From assembly GCF_002277025.1 (NCBI RefSeq), contig NZ_NIWD01000013.1, positions 248,338 through 312,337 on the forward strand: a stretch of 64,000 nucleotides of DNA. The letters run 5' to 3'. Positions 9,681-17,268 of this stretch are shown one piece after another. The notes beneath the pieces are model-generated. The model ran no database searches. It saw only the letters and a program-made list of their open reading frames with translations, and had not been told where the DNA came from. Position 1 is the stretch's first letter. Each line of letters opens with the position of its first letter. This DNA comes from Sphingopyxis sp. GW247-27LB. Lineage in GTDB: Bacteria; Pseudomonadota; Alphaproteobacteria; Sphingomonadales; Sphingomonadaceae. A program made the position numbers and the translations under genes.

Positions 9681-9837
9681 CGCCCGCCCCCTCCTTCTCC
9701 GCCCGTTCGGCGTCGCGGCGCTGCTGCCACGCCATGCGCGGGCTGACCTCGCGGTCGAGGTCGCCGCGATAGAGCAGCCGCCACAGCGCGATTCCCATCA
9801 GCACATGGGTCAGGGCAATGGAAAAATTGTCGACCAT
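9673..9837 (-). CDS. Small 54-residue protein translationally coupled to the O-ligase
   Basis: This short ORF (starts MVDNFSIALTHVLMGIALWR, ends EKEGAGDA) was found by reading the minus strand. Nearly every codon has G or C in the third position, as in neighbouring real genes, and its TGA overlaps the ATG of the O-ligase gene by eight bases, so coupling is likely. Residues 5-22 form a short hydrophobic helix followed by a charged, Arg/Glu-rich tail, suggesting a small inner-membrane protein with a cytoplasmic tail. No Shine-Dalgarno is obvious. I do not recognise a family; it may be a subunit or leader for the ligase. Confidence 0.6.
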   Translation of the reverse strand: MVDNFSIALTHVLMGIALWRLLYRGDLDREVSPRMAWQQRRDAERAEKEGAGDA

Positions 9838-9947
9838 CTACGCGGCAAGGCCCAGCTTCGCTTCGACCCCCGTGGGGTCCGGTGCTGCGGCTCTATCCGA
9901 TCGGGGTTGACGCGGCGTTAAGGCTTGTCTGGCACTTTCCCCGCGCG

Positions 9948-11168
9948 ATGACCCGGATTCTGCACATTCTCGATCACAGCCTGCCCGCCCACAGCGGCTA
10001 TACCTTCCGCACCCGCGCACTGATGAAGGCGCAGGTCGCGAAAGGCTGGGAGGTCGCTGGGGTCACCGGCGTGCGCCATCCCGAAGCGGGCCCGGACGGC
10101 GAGACCATCGACGGGCTCACCTTCTACCGCACCCCGCCGATCGCGCCGGCGCGCGCGCCGATTCGCGAATGGCGCGAGATCGGCGCGCTCGCCGCGCGGG
10201 TCGAGGCGCTGGCCCGCGACTGGCGACCCGATCTGCTCCACGCCCATTCGCCCGTCCTCGACGGACTCGCGGCACTGCGCGTCGGAAAGCGGCTCGGCAT
10301 TCCGGTGGTCTATGAAATTCGCGCCTTCTGGGAGGATGCCGCGGTCGGCAATGGCACCGGCCGCGAAGACAGCCTGCGCTACCGGCTGACCCGCCACCTC
10401 GAAACCCGCGCGGTCAAGCGCGCCGACGCGGTCGCCGTCATCTGCGAAGGGCTGCGCGGCGATCTGGTCGGGCGCGGCGTCGATGCGGGCAAGATCATCG
10501 TCTCGCCCAACGGCGTCGACCTCGACCTGTTCGGCGACCCGCCGCCGCGCGATGCGGCGCTCGCGCAGCGGCTCGGCTTAAAGGCGGGTGACGCGGTGAT
10601 CGGCTTCATCGGCAGCTTCTATGATTATGAGGGCATCGACGATCTGATCACCGCGATGCCCGCGCTCGCCGCGGCGCAGCCGCAGGCGCGCCTGCTGCTC
10701 GTCGGGGGCGGGCCGATGGAAGCGGCGCTGAAGGCGCAGGCGGCCGCCTCGCCCGTCGCGGATCGCATCCATTTCGTCGGCCGCGTCCCGCACACAGAGG
10801 TCGAACTCTATTATTCGCTGATCGACATCCTCGCCTACCCGCGCAAGAAGATGCGGCTCACCGATCTCGTCACCCCGCTGAAGCCGCTCGAGGCGATGGC
10901 GCAGGGCAAGCTCGTCGCCGCCTCGGACGTCGGCGGGCACCGCGAGCTGATCGAGGACGGGGTCACCGGAACGCTCTTCGCCCCCGACGACCCCGCCGCG
11001 ATCGCGGCGGCGCTGGTCGCCCTGCTCGGCACGCGCGGCCGTTGGGACGAACGGCGGCGCACCGCGCGTCTTTTCGTCGAAACCCATCGTAACTGGTCGT
11101 CAAACATTTTACGTTACGAACCGGTTTACCAGCGGCTGCTGCGCGATGCCGCGCCATCGGCAGCCTAG
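9948..11168 (+). CDS. Exosortase-A-associated family 4 glycosyltransferase
   Basis: A 406-residue GT-B glycosyltransferase. The N-terminal Rossmann half starts with ILHILDHSLPAHSGYTFRT, a signature of the Daro_2409-like group that accompanies exosortase A loci, and includes HAHSPVLDGLAA. The C-terminal group-1 domain has IGFIGSFYDYEGIDDLI and KPLEAMAQGKLVAASDVGGHRELI, the nucleotide-sugar binding E-x7-E region. It would add a sugar to a lipid-linked oligosaccharide at the cytoplasmic face. It diverges from the 54-residue ORF and O-ligase; the 110-bp gap contains TTGACG at about 9907 without a convincing -10. Confidence 0.88.
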   Translation: MTRILHILDHSLPAHSGYTFRTRALMKAQVAKGWEVAGVTGVRHPEAGPDGETIDGLTFYRTPPIAPARAPIREWREIGALAARVEALARDWRPDLLHAHSPVLDGLAALRVGKRLGIPVVYEIRAFWEDAAVGNGTGREDSLRYRLTRHLETRAVKRADAVAVICEGLRGDLVGRGVDAGKIIVSPNGVDLDLFGDPPPRDAALAQRLGLKAGDAVIGFIGSFYDYEGIDDLITAMPALAAAQPQARLLLVGGGPMEAALKAQAAASPVADRIHFVGRVPHTEVELYYSLIDILAYPRKKMRLTDLVTPLKPLEAMAQGKLVAASDVGGHRELIEDGVTGTLFAPDDPAAIAAALVALLGTRGRWDERRRTARLFVETHRNWSSNILRYEPVYQRLLRDAAPSAA

Positions 11169-11184
11169 GATTCGGAAAAGCGAT

Positions 11185-12015
11185 ATGGACGACAGCAGCG
11201 AAAAATCGTGGCAGGACAGCGCCTCTGCGCTCGCGCGGGCGCTGCGTCCCGCCCTGCCGGCGGTGATCGGCGCGGCCGCGCTGACCTTTCTGTTCGCGGC
11301 GGTCATGCCGCTCGCCTGGGTCGCCGGGGTCAGCTGGAACCTCTATCTCGATCGCCTGTCGGAGCTGTTCGTGCCGCCGGTCGGCAACGGCGGCCGCCTC
11401 GCGCTCGCGCTCGTCATGGCGGCGGTCGCCGCGGTCATCGCGGGACTGGTCGCGCTCGCGCTCGCGAAGCCTCACGCGCTGCGCCGCCGAAAAACCGAGG
11501 CCGACGCCGACGCCGAAGAGGCGCCGCGCCGCCGCCGCGCCGACGTCCACCCCGACGATCCGCCGCGCCCGCCGCTGCGCGCGGGCCGCGACCTGCCGCC
11601 GCAAGGGCTGGGCCCGGTCGTCGTACCGCCGCCCGTCGAGCCTCCCGTCGATGCCGATGCGCTGGACGAGACCGACGAGGCGTTCGAATTCACCCCCGCC
11701 GACACGGTCGAGCCCGAAGAGGAGGAGCTCATGCTCGCCGACCTCGCGCCCGCCGAGCCGGCGCCGGGTGAAGAGCCCTGGCTCCAGCCCGCCGAAATCG
11801 CGGCGCCCGTTACGACGATTCCCGACCCCGCCGACCAGTCGCTCGGCGCGATGGTCGCCCGCTTCGAAGCCGGCCTTGCGCGCCGCCGTGAAGCGCGGAT
11901 CGCGCCCCAGACGGCGAGCGCTCCGGCGAACGAAGACGAGGCGGAGACCATCGACTTCGCGCTCGAGGCCGCGCTCGGCACGCTCCAGCGCCTCAACCGC
12001 CAGGCGGTCGGCTAA
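11185..12015 (+). CDS. Membrane-anchored protein with acidic, proline-rich tail, function unknown
   Basis: A 276-residue protein I do not recognise. Two hydrophobic segments near residues 26-48 and 70-93 are followed by a basic patch (LRRRKTEADADAEE), a long Pro/Glu/Ala-rich low-complexity region, and a short C-terminal helix FALEAALGTLQRLNRQAVG. The topology suggests a two-pass inner-membrane protein with a long cytoplasmic tail. It begins 16 bp after the glycosyltransferase stop and is probably co-transcribed, so it may assist the same glycan pathway. The ATG follows GGAAAAG. Confidence 0.65.
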   Translation: MDDSSEKSWQDSASALARALRPALPAVIGAAALTFLFAAVMPLAWVAGVSWNLYLDRLSELFVPPVGNGGRLALALVMAAVAAVIAGLVALALAKPHALRRRKTEADADAEEAPRRRRADVHPDDPPRPPLRAGRDLPPQGLGPVVVPPPVEPPVDADALDETDEAFEFTPADTVEPEEEELMLADLAPAEPAPGEEPWLQPAEIAAPVTTIPDPADQSLGAMVARFEAGLARRREARIAPQTASAPANEDEAETIDFALEAALGTLQRLNRQAVG

Positions 12016-12041
12016 CCCTGCAGGGACGCGCGGCAAGAGGC

Positions 12042-12368
12042 TCAGTCCTCGACCGTTAAGATCTCGATCCGCAGCTCGCTGGCTTCGCCCGCGACCTCCA
12101 CCGCCGTATCGGCGACGATGTGGCCGGGCAGGTGCCATTCGGCACCCTCCAGTCGCGCCTGCAAGGCCGCGCGCAACGGCTCCGCCTCGCCGACCGCGAA
12201 GGCGCAAGGGAAAAGGTGGCGCGCGCCGACGAAATTGGCGCTCGCCCAGGGGCGCAACGTCGAAGGGCCGAGCGACAGGCCGTGCGGCAGCTCGCGCGCG
12301 AGCAGACGGCGCAGCCTGCGGTGCAGACAGCCGGGGCGCGGCGGAACGGCGGGCGACCAGATCTTCAT
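12042..12368 (-). CDS. Conserved small protein of unknown function in the repressor-linked operon
   Basis: A 108-residue protein with N-terminus MKIWSPAVPPRPGCLHRRLR and an acidic C-terminal half ending LRIEILTVED. No catalytic motif is seen; the C-terminal part alternates short strands and acidic turns. The ATG overlaps the stop of the upstream 87-residue gene as ATGA and is also preceded by GGGAG, so the two are co-translated. Together they face the XRE-S24 repressor gene across an operator array. It ends 26 bp from the convergent membrane-protein gene. Function unknown. Confidence 0.6.
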   Translation of the reverse strand: MKIWSPAVPPRPGCLHRRLRRLLARELPHGLSLGPSTLRPWASANFVGARHLFPCAFAVGEAEPLRAALQARLEGAEWHLPGHIVADTAVEVAGEASELRIEILTVED

Positions 12369-12628
12369 TGCAGGGCTCCCGCCTCGGTCTTGCGGGCCAC
12401 CCGGACGCGGCGGTCGCCGCTCGGCGCTACCCGGCCCGCATGATGATCGGCCTGCCATTTGTTCATGAAATGTTCCGCACGTCTCGTGATTTGGCCGCCC
12501 GGAATGCGGCCGCCGCGCAGATCGCTGACGAACCGCGGGTCGCGCACCGCATGGCGGCCGAAGACGCTCGGGGGCATCTCGCTTTCCTTCAGAAAGGCGT
12601 TGATCCGTTGCAGCAGGCTACGCTCCAT
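12365..12628 (-). CDS. Small helix-turn-helix-like protein
   Basis: An 87-residue basic protein. Residues 1-55 (beginning MERSLLQRINAFLKESEMPP, then SVFGRHAVRDPRFVSDLRGGRIPG and a helix with RAEHFM) look like a compact helix-turn-helix unit of a kind common as small hypothetical proteins in sphingomonads; that resemblance is from memory. The C-terminus is Arg/Lys-rich. A GGGAG eight bases before the ATG is a good ribosome site. It is the first gene leftward from the dyad-rich region at 12667-12741 and is likely controlled by the divergent S24 repressor. Confidence 0.65.
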   Translation of the reverse strand: MERSLLQRINAFLKESEMPPSVFGRHAVRDPRFVSDLRGGRIPGGQITRRAEHFMNKWQADHHAGRVAPSGDRRVRVARKTEAGALQ

Positions 12629-12666
12629 TGTCTTCTCCCATGGTTCGCGTGATGGGCGACTCGCCC

Positions 12667-12741
12667 GATAGGATATTTCCTATCTGAGCCACGATTTCCT
12701 ACTTGTCTAGGAAAAATCCTATCGCTATAAGCGAAATAGGA
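12667..12741. promoter_or_regulatory. Array of three TAGGA/TCCTA dyads between divergent genes
   Basis: Three inverted repeats lie in 75 bp. Dyad 1 (12667-12684) has arms GATAGGA/TCCTATC. Dyad 2 (12695-12714) has arms TTTCCTA/TAGGAAA. Dyad 3 (12717-12741) has outer arms TCCTAT/ATAGGA and an inner TCGCT-ATA-AGCGA. All share the half-site TAGGA/TCCTA, six copies in total, as expected for a dimeric repressor. Dyads 2 and 3 cover the -35 and -10 of the rightward promoter, and dyad 1 lies nearer the leftward gene. Confidence 0.7.
12703..12731 (+). promoter_or_regulatory. Promoter of the XRE-S24 repressor gene
   Basis: TTGTCT at 12703-12708 and TATAAG at 12726-12731 are separated by exactly 17 bp and match the sigma-70 consensus at 4/6 and 5/6 positions. 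The predicted transcript starts near 12738, just before the AGGAAGGA ribosome site and the GTG start at 12754. Both hexamers lie inside TAGGA-type dyads, which implies autoregulation. Confidence 0.65.
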
Positions 12742-12753
12742 AGGACCGATCCC

Positions 12754-13422
12754 GTGTCAGATTTCGTCGACGATCCGCGCGCCGCGCTCGACCGCCTGTT
12801 GCGGGAAAAGGGCATCGACTATGCCCAGCTGTCGGCGCGCATCGGGCGCAACCCGGCCTATATCCAGCAATATATCAAGCGCGGCTCGCCGCGGCGGCTT
12901 GCCGAGGAGGACCGCGCGCGCATCGCTGCCTATCTCGGCGTGGCGGAATCGATGCTCGGCGGCCCCGCGCCGCGCGTCGCGGCGGCGAACCGCGTCCGCG
13001 GGCCCGGCATGGTGCTGGTTCCGAAGCTCGCGATCGGCGCCTCGGCGGGCGCGGGGGCGAGCATCGACGGCGAACCCGTCGAGGGCGAACTGGCGTTCGA
13101 CCCCCGCTGGCTGCGCGGCCTCGGCGCCGATCCGCGCGCGCTCAGCATCATCCGCGTCGCGGGCGATTCGATGGCGCCGACCCTGAACGACGGCGACGAC
13201 ATATTGGTCGACGGCAGCGACGCCGCCGGGCGGCTGCGCGACGGCATCTACGTGCTGCGCATGGACGACGGGCTGATGGTGAAGCGCGTTGCGCGCGCGC
13301 CGGGGCAGGGGCGGCTGTCGGTGATCAGCGACAACCCGCAATATCCCAGCTGGAACGACCTGCCGATGACCGCGGTGCGCCTTGTCGGCCGCGTGGTGTG
13401 GACGGGCCGGCGGGTGCGGTGA
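12754..13422 (+). CDS. XRE-like / S24 peptidase-domain repressor (LexA/CI type)
   Basis: A 222-residue two-domain regulator. Residues 8-65 form a helix-turn-helix (YAQLSARIGRNPAYIQQYIKRG), and residues 85-222 an S24/LexA-like domain with the nucleophile S139 in GDSMAPTL and the general-base lysine K177 in MVKRV. A GASAGAGAS segment (about 96-104) could be the Ala-Gly self-cleavage region, though this is uncertain. Such proteins repress until RecA-stimulated or other cleavage. GTG at 12754 is preferred to a TTG at 12703 because AGGAAGGA precedes it and the TTG lies inside the promoter -35. It diverges from two coupled small genes across an operator array, with no phage genes around. Confidence 0.85.
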   Translation: MSDFVDDPRAALDRLLREKGIDYAQLSARIGRNPAYIQQYIKRGSPRRLAEEDRARIAAYLGVAESMLGGPAPRVAAANRVRGPGMVLVPKLAIGASAGAGASIDGEPVEGELAFDPRWLRGLGADPRALSIIRVAGDSMAPTLNDGDDILVDGSDAAGRLRDGIYVLRMDDGLMVKRVARAPGQGRLSVISDNPQYPSWNDLPMTAVRLVGRVVWTGRRVR

Positions 13423-13434
13423 TTTCGGCTTTGG

Positions 13435-13561
13435 GGTGGATTTGAGTCATTCCCCTCCCTTTTAGGGAGGGGTTAGGGGTGGGTGCGCGAGCGGAGCGAG
13501 CCTACAAAGAACGCCGCCTTCGGCGGCCACCCACCCCCAGCCCCTCCCTAGAAGGGAGGGG
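13435..13561. repeat. Dispersed intergenic repeat, copy B (inverted relative to copy A)
   Basis: Positions 13435-13532 match the reverse complement of 1-98 with a few mismatches. This copy continues to 13561 and shows that the element has inverted ends: hairpin CCCCTCCCT-TTT-AGGGAGGGG at 13452-13472 and CCCCTCCCT-AGA-AGGGAGGGG at 13541-13561, with GCCGCC/GGCGGC between. It lies just after the repressor gene, without a T-tract. Confidence 0.85.
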
Positions 13562-13597
13562 AGAAGGCATGTCCCCTACCGGCCGCAAGCCGCCCCT

Positions 13598-13903
13598 TCA
13601 GATCGGCTCCGCCATCACCGCTTCGATCTCGTGGTCCAGGACCTCGGCGCGCTGGCACTGGTCCTCCCGCCCGGCGCGGCATTTCTCGGTCGCCTTGTCG
13701 CGCTGGCGCGACAGCTTGCCCAGCTTCGCCTCGCGCTCGCGCATCGCGCGGCCGCGATTGCGGTCGGATTCTTCCTGGCTGGTGGTCGACCAGTCGGCGA
13801 CCTTGCCGACGGCCTTGACCGGCGCGGTGACGACGGTCTTCACCGCGCTGACGCATCCGGTCAGCAGCGGCGCCGTCAATGCGGCGATGATCAGGATGCG
13901 CAT
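13598..13903 (-). CDS. Small predicted lipoprotein
   Basis: A 101-residue protein with a lipoprotein signal: MRILIIAALTAPLLTGC, lipidated Cys at residue 17. The mature part has a short VKTVVTAPVKAVGKVADW stretch and then a highly charged helical region (Arg/Glu/Lys-rich) with a Cys pair near the C-terminus (EKCRAGREDQCQRAE) that could form a disulfide in the periplasm. A GAGGAGG precedes the ATG. The function is unknown; small lipoproteins of this shape are common in sphingomonads. Confidence 0.75.
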   Translation of the reverse strand: MRILIIAALTAPLLTGCVSAVKTVVTAPVKAVGKVADWSTTSQEESDRNRGRAMREREAKLGKLSRQRDKATEKCRAGREDQCQRAEVLDHEIEAVMAEPI

Positions 13904-14087
13904 CTCTCGTCCTCCTCGGCGGTCGGCCATCTTTCCCTGGCATAGGCGTATCAATGTGAACAGCATATTGCGATGGAAGGCGGCGCTTGTCCGTCGGCTG
14001 TCATATCCTTGAAACAAATGGTTAAAGCCGTGTTTACCAGCTGCCATTAGGCCGCGAGCGCAACCCGCCTCGCAACCTGATGGAACC

Positions 14088-15377
14088 ATGATGAAAAACC
14101 TCGACTTCGTTCTTGCGCCCTCGGCCGGCCATGCGGTCGCGGTCCCGGACGACGCGCAATTGTCCGAGGTTATCGATATTTTTCGCGCCAACGCACAGCT
14201 GCGCCTGCTCGCGGTCCTCGATGCCGCGGGGCGGCCGGTGGGGATCATCCGCGAACAGCGCGTGCGCGAACTGCTCTTCTGCCCCTATTGGTTCTCGCTG
14301 ATGCAGAATCCGACGATCGGGGGATCGATCGCGATGATGATCGAACCCTGCCTGACCGCCGGCGTCGATGAATCGACCGCCGACCTGCTTCGCATCGTGT
14401 CGCGCGCGGCGGGGCACGAGGGGCTCGTCCTGGTGCGCGATGGCCGTTTCGTCGAGACGCTCGACAGCGGCCAGCTTGCGCGGCTGGCGATGCTGCGCGA
14501 GGTCGAGCTGGCGCACGAGCGCGCGGCGCGGGCGAGCCGGGTCGACGACGCCGGACGCCGTTTCCAGCAGGACGTCGCCGCCTGGACCGCGAGCCTTTCC
14601 GACATGGCGCGCGAGGCCGAAACGGTCGCGCATGCCTTGTCGGATCGCGCCCGGCAGACCGGGCTCGATGCGGTTTCGGTCGCCGGCGCGACCGCGCAGA
14701 CGCTGGCGGGGCTCCACGAACTCGGCGACCGCGGACACGCGCTCGCCGCGGCGATGGCGCGGATCGTCGACGACGGCCGCCTCGCCCGTGCCGCGCGCCA
14801 CGAGGCGCACCGGACGATCGTCGAAGCGGGCGACCGTGCCGCGGCGCTCCAGGCCGCGAGCCAGGCGATCGAGCATATGCTGGCATTGATCATCGACATG
14901 GCCGGCCGGACGAACATGCTGGCGCTCAACGCGGGGATCGAGGCGGCGCGCGCCGGTGACGCGGGCCGCGGCTTTGCGGTGGTCGCGTCGGAGGTCAAGC
15001 AGCTCGCGGGCCAGACCCGGTCGGCGGCGAGCGACATCACGCAATATGTCGACCGGATCCGCGACGTCATCGGCCAGGTGACCGAAGGCTTCCGCGAGGT
15101 CGAGAAGGCGATCGACGCCAACAACGGCTTTTCGGACGCGATCGAGCAGGCGGTCGACGGGCAGAGCGCGACGACGCTGACGATCGCCAGCTATGTGGAA
15201 CAGGCCGTGGCGGCGGGGCGCGAGATCGACATGCGCGCGCACGGCATCAGCCACGGCGCGTCGGCGGTCGGCGCGGATGCCGAATCGCTTGGCCAGCTGT
15301 CGTCGGGACTGACGAAGCTCGCCGAGGCGCTTCACCAGCGCGCGGGCCGCTTCGTCGATGCGGTCGCCGCCGCCTGA
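14088..15377 (+). CDS. Soluble methyl-accepting chemotaxis-like protein
   Basis: A 429-residue receptor-like protein without clear membrane segments. Residues 24-63 ([38 protein letters not shown]) and 95-130 resemble a pair of CBS-like modules. Residues 150-400 form the coiled-coil signalling hairpin with the tip [36 protein letters not shown] at about 269-304, which binds CheA/CheW. It therefore probably senses a cytoplasmic ligand or energy state. No che genes are nearby. A second ATG directly follows the first; the first is used here. Confidence 0.85.
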   Translation: MMKNLDFVLAPSAGHAVAVPDDAQLSEVIDIFRANAQLRLLAVLDAAGRPVGIIREQRVRELLFCPYWFSLMQNPTIGGSIAMMIEPCLTAGVDESTADLLRIVSRAAGHEGLVLVRDGRFVETLDSGQLARLAMLREVELAHERAARASRVDDAGRRFQQDVAAWTASLSDMAREAETVAHALSDRARQTGLDAVSVAGATAQTLAGLHELGDRGHALAAAMARIVDDGRLARAARHEAHRTIVEAGDRAAALQAASQAIEHMLALIIDMAGRTNMLALNAGIEAARAGDAGRGFAVVASEVKQLAGQTRSAASDITQYVDRIRDVIGQVTEGFREVEKAIDANNGFSDAIEQAVDGQSATTLTIASYVEQAVAAGREIDMRAHGISHGASAVGADAESLGQLSSGLTKLAEALHQRAGRFVDAVAAA

Positions 15378-15507
15378 TCGACTCGCGGGGCGGGTTCGCG
15401 CGCTCGAAGCCATAGTTGTTACAAAGACTTGCCGTGCGGCGCCGTGCTGATAGACTGCATCCCGCGCCGGCGGCGCACGTGACCGTCCGGCGGGAGGAGA
15501 GGGTCAT

Positions 15508-16233
15508 ATGAACAACATGCAAAAGGGCTTGGCCGAATTTATCGGCACCTTCTGGCTTGTCTTCGGCGGCTGCGGCAGCGCGGTGCTGGCGGCGGCCTTT
15601 CCCGATCTCGGCATCGGCTTCCTCGGCGTGGCGCTCGCCTTCGGTTTGACGGTCGTCACCATGGCCTATGCGATCGGCCATATTTCGGGATGTCACCTCA
15701 ACCCCGCGGTCACCGTCGGGCTCTGGGCGGGCGGGCGCTTCGACGCGCGCGACATTCCGCTCTATGTCGTCGCGCAGGTGCTCGGCGCGATCGTCGCCGC
15801 CTTCCTGCTCTTCTATATCGCCAGCGGCAATCCAGGCTATGATCTCGCGACCAACGGCCTCGCCGCCAACGGCTTCGGCGAAGGATCGCCCGGCGGCTTC
15901 GACCTCTGGTCGGGTCTGATCATCGAGATCGTGCTCACCGCCTTCTTCCTGTGGATCATCATGGGGTCGACCGACGGCCGCGCGCCCGCGGGCTTCGCCC
16001 CGCTCGCGATCGGCCTCGCGCTGACGCTGATCCACCTGATCGCGATTCCCGTGACCAACACCTCGGTCAATCCGGCGCGCAGCACCGGCCCGGCGCTGGT
16101 CGTCGGCGGCCTCGCGCTCCACCAGCTCTGGCTTTTCTGGGTCGCGCCGCTGATCGGCGGCGCGGTCGGCGGCTGGCTCTATCGCACGGTCGGCGCCGAC
16201 AGCTTCCCGAAACCCAATATCGAGGGCGAATAA
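15508..16233 (+). CDS. aqpZ: Aquaporin Z
   Basis: A 241-residue MIP channel with six hydrophobic helices and both pore motifs, HLNPAVT near residue 64 and SVNPARS near residue 190. The selectivity-filter Arg follows the second NPA (NPAR), and the preceding helix has His in [11 protein letters not shown], as in water-selective AqpZ rather than glycerol facilitators. It mediates rapid water flux across the inner membrane. GGGAGGAGAGGG gives a strong ribosome site before the ATG. It is monocistronic, ending at a hairpin shared with the convergent galU. Confidence 0.93.
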   Translation: MNNMQKGLAEFIGTFWLVFGGCGSAVLAAAFPDLGIGFLGVALAFGLTVVTMAYAIGHISGCHLNPAVTVGLWAGGRFDARDIPLYVVAQVLGAIVAAFLLFYIASGNPGYDLATNGLAANGFGEGSPGGFDLWSGLIIEIVLTAFFLWIIMGSTDGRAPAGFAPLAIGLALTLIHLIAIPVTNTSVNPARSTGPALVVGGLALHQLWLFWVAPLIGGAVGGWLYRTVGADSFPKPNIEGE

Positions 16234-16243
16234 GGGGGATGGC

Positions 16244-16268
16244 GCCGGCCGGGTTCGTCCCGGCCGGC
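16244..16268. terminator. Convergent hairpin between aqpZ and galU
   Basis: A perfect 10-bp stem GCCGGCCGGG/CCCGGCCGGC with loop TTCGT lies in the 42-bp gap between two convergent genes. No U-tract follows on either strand, so termination may be inefficient or Rho-assisted. Confidence 0.5.
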
Positions 16269-16275
16269 ACCATTA

Positions 16276-17139
16276 TCATTTGAGCAGGTCGACCGCGAAG
16301 GCGCGGACGTCGTCGGCCATGTCGGGACGTTCGAGCGCGATGGCGAGGTTGGCCTGGATATAGCCGGCCTTCGACCCGCAGTCATAGCGCGCGCCGGCAA
16401 AGGTCACCGCGTGGAAGGGCTGCGTCCCGATCATCGCCGCCATCGCGTCGGTCAGCTGGATTTCGCCGCCCGCGCCCTTTTCCTGGTCGGCGAGCACGCG
16501 CATCACCTCGGGCTGCAGGATATAGCGGCCCGAGATGATCAGGTTCGACGGCGCCGCCTCGACCTTCGGCTTTTCGACGAGGCCGGTGACCTCGGTGAGC
16601 GCGCCGTCGCGCCGGCCGGGGGCGATCACGCCATAGGACGACACCTGTTCGTGCGGCACTTCGAGCACCGAGATCAGATTGCCGCCGACGCGGGCATAGG
16701 CCTCGACCATCTGCTTCATGCAGCCGGGGCTGCCGTGCATGAACTCGTCGGGCAGGAAGATGGCGAAGGGCTCGTCGCCGACGATGTCGCGCGCGCACCA
16801 GATGGCGTGGCCAAGCCCGAGCGGTTCCTGCTGGCGGACATAGGCGCAGTTGCCGGGGCCGAGCCGCGTCGGTTCGAGCACCGACAGATCCTTGCCGCGC
16901 TCCGACATCGTCTTCTCGAGCTCGAAGGCGATGTCGAAATGATCCTCGATCGCGCTCTTGCCGCGCCCGGTGACGAAGATCATCTGCTCGATCCCCGCCT
17001 CACGCGCCTCGTCGACGGCATATTGGATGAGCGGCCGGTCGACCACCGGCAGCATCTCCTTCGGGATCGCCTTGGTCGCGGGCAGAAAGCGCGTGCCGAG
17101 GCCGGCGACGGGAAAGACGGCTTTGCGGATCGGTTTCAT
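16276..17139 (-). CDS. galU: UTP-glucose-1-phosphate uridylyltransferase
   Basis: A 287-residue nucleotidyltransferase. The N-terminal VFPVAGLGTRFLPATKAIPKEMLPVVDRPLIQY is the GalU nucleotide-binding loop, and later segments such as FVTGRGKSAIEDHFD, GLGHAIWCA and LPDE (the metal-binding Asp) follow the family order. It makes UDP-glucose for surface polysaccharides and glycolipids from UTP and glucose-1-phosphate. The ATG is chosen because the family N-terminus starts MKPIRKAVFP. It is convergent with aqpZ. Confidence 0.95.
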   Translation of the reverse strand: MKPIRKAVFPVAGLGTRFLPATKAIPKEMLPVVDRPLIQYAVDEAREAGIEQMIFVTGRGKSAIEDHFDIAFELEKTMSERGKDLSVLEPTRLGPGNCAYVRQQEPLGLGHAIWCARDIVGDEPFAIFLPDEFMHGSPGCMKQMVEAYARVGGNLISVLEVPHEQVSSYGVIAPGRRDGALTEVTGLVEKPKVEAAPSNLIISGRYILQPEVMRVLADQEKGAGGEIQLTDAMAAMIGTQPFHAVTFAGARYDCGSKAGYIQANLAIALERPDMADDVRAFAVDLLK

Positions 17140-17268
17140 GGCCCAGCGACTTAGCGGCGAACGCCCCCCAAGGGAAGAAGCCCAAAAAGGCGATTGCGCG
17201 CGCGAGCGATCTGCGCAAGGCAGGATGGGCGCGGGCCCGTAGCGAGGGCCTGCCGAAAAGGGGGATAT

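Noticed and set aside
12042-13561. A prophage remnant around the S24 repressor
   Set aside because: Only the repressor and two small genes are present; there is no integrase, terminase, structural gene or tRNA attachment site.
16244-16268. Strong Rho-independent terminator
   Set aside because: The stem is excellent but no T-tract follows on either strand, so it is listed only as a possible weak bidirectional terminator.
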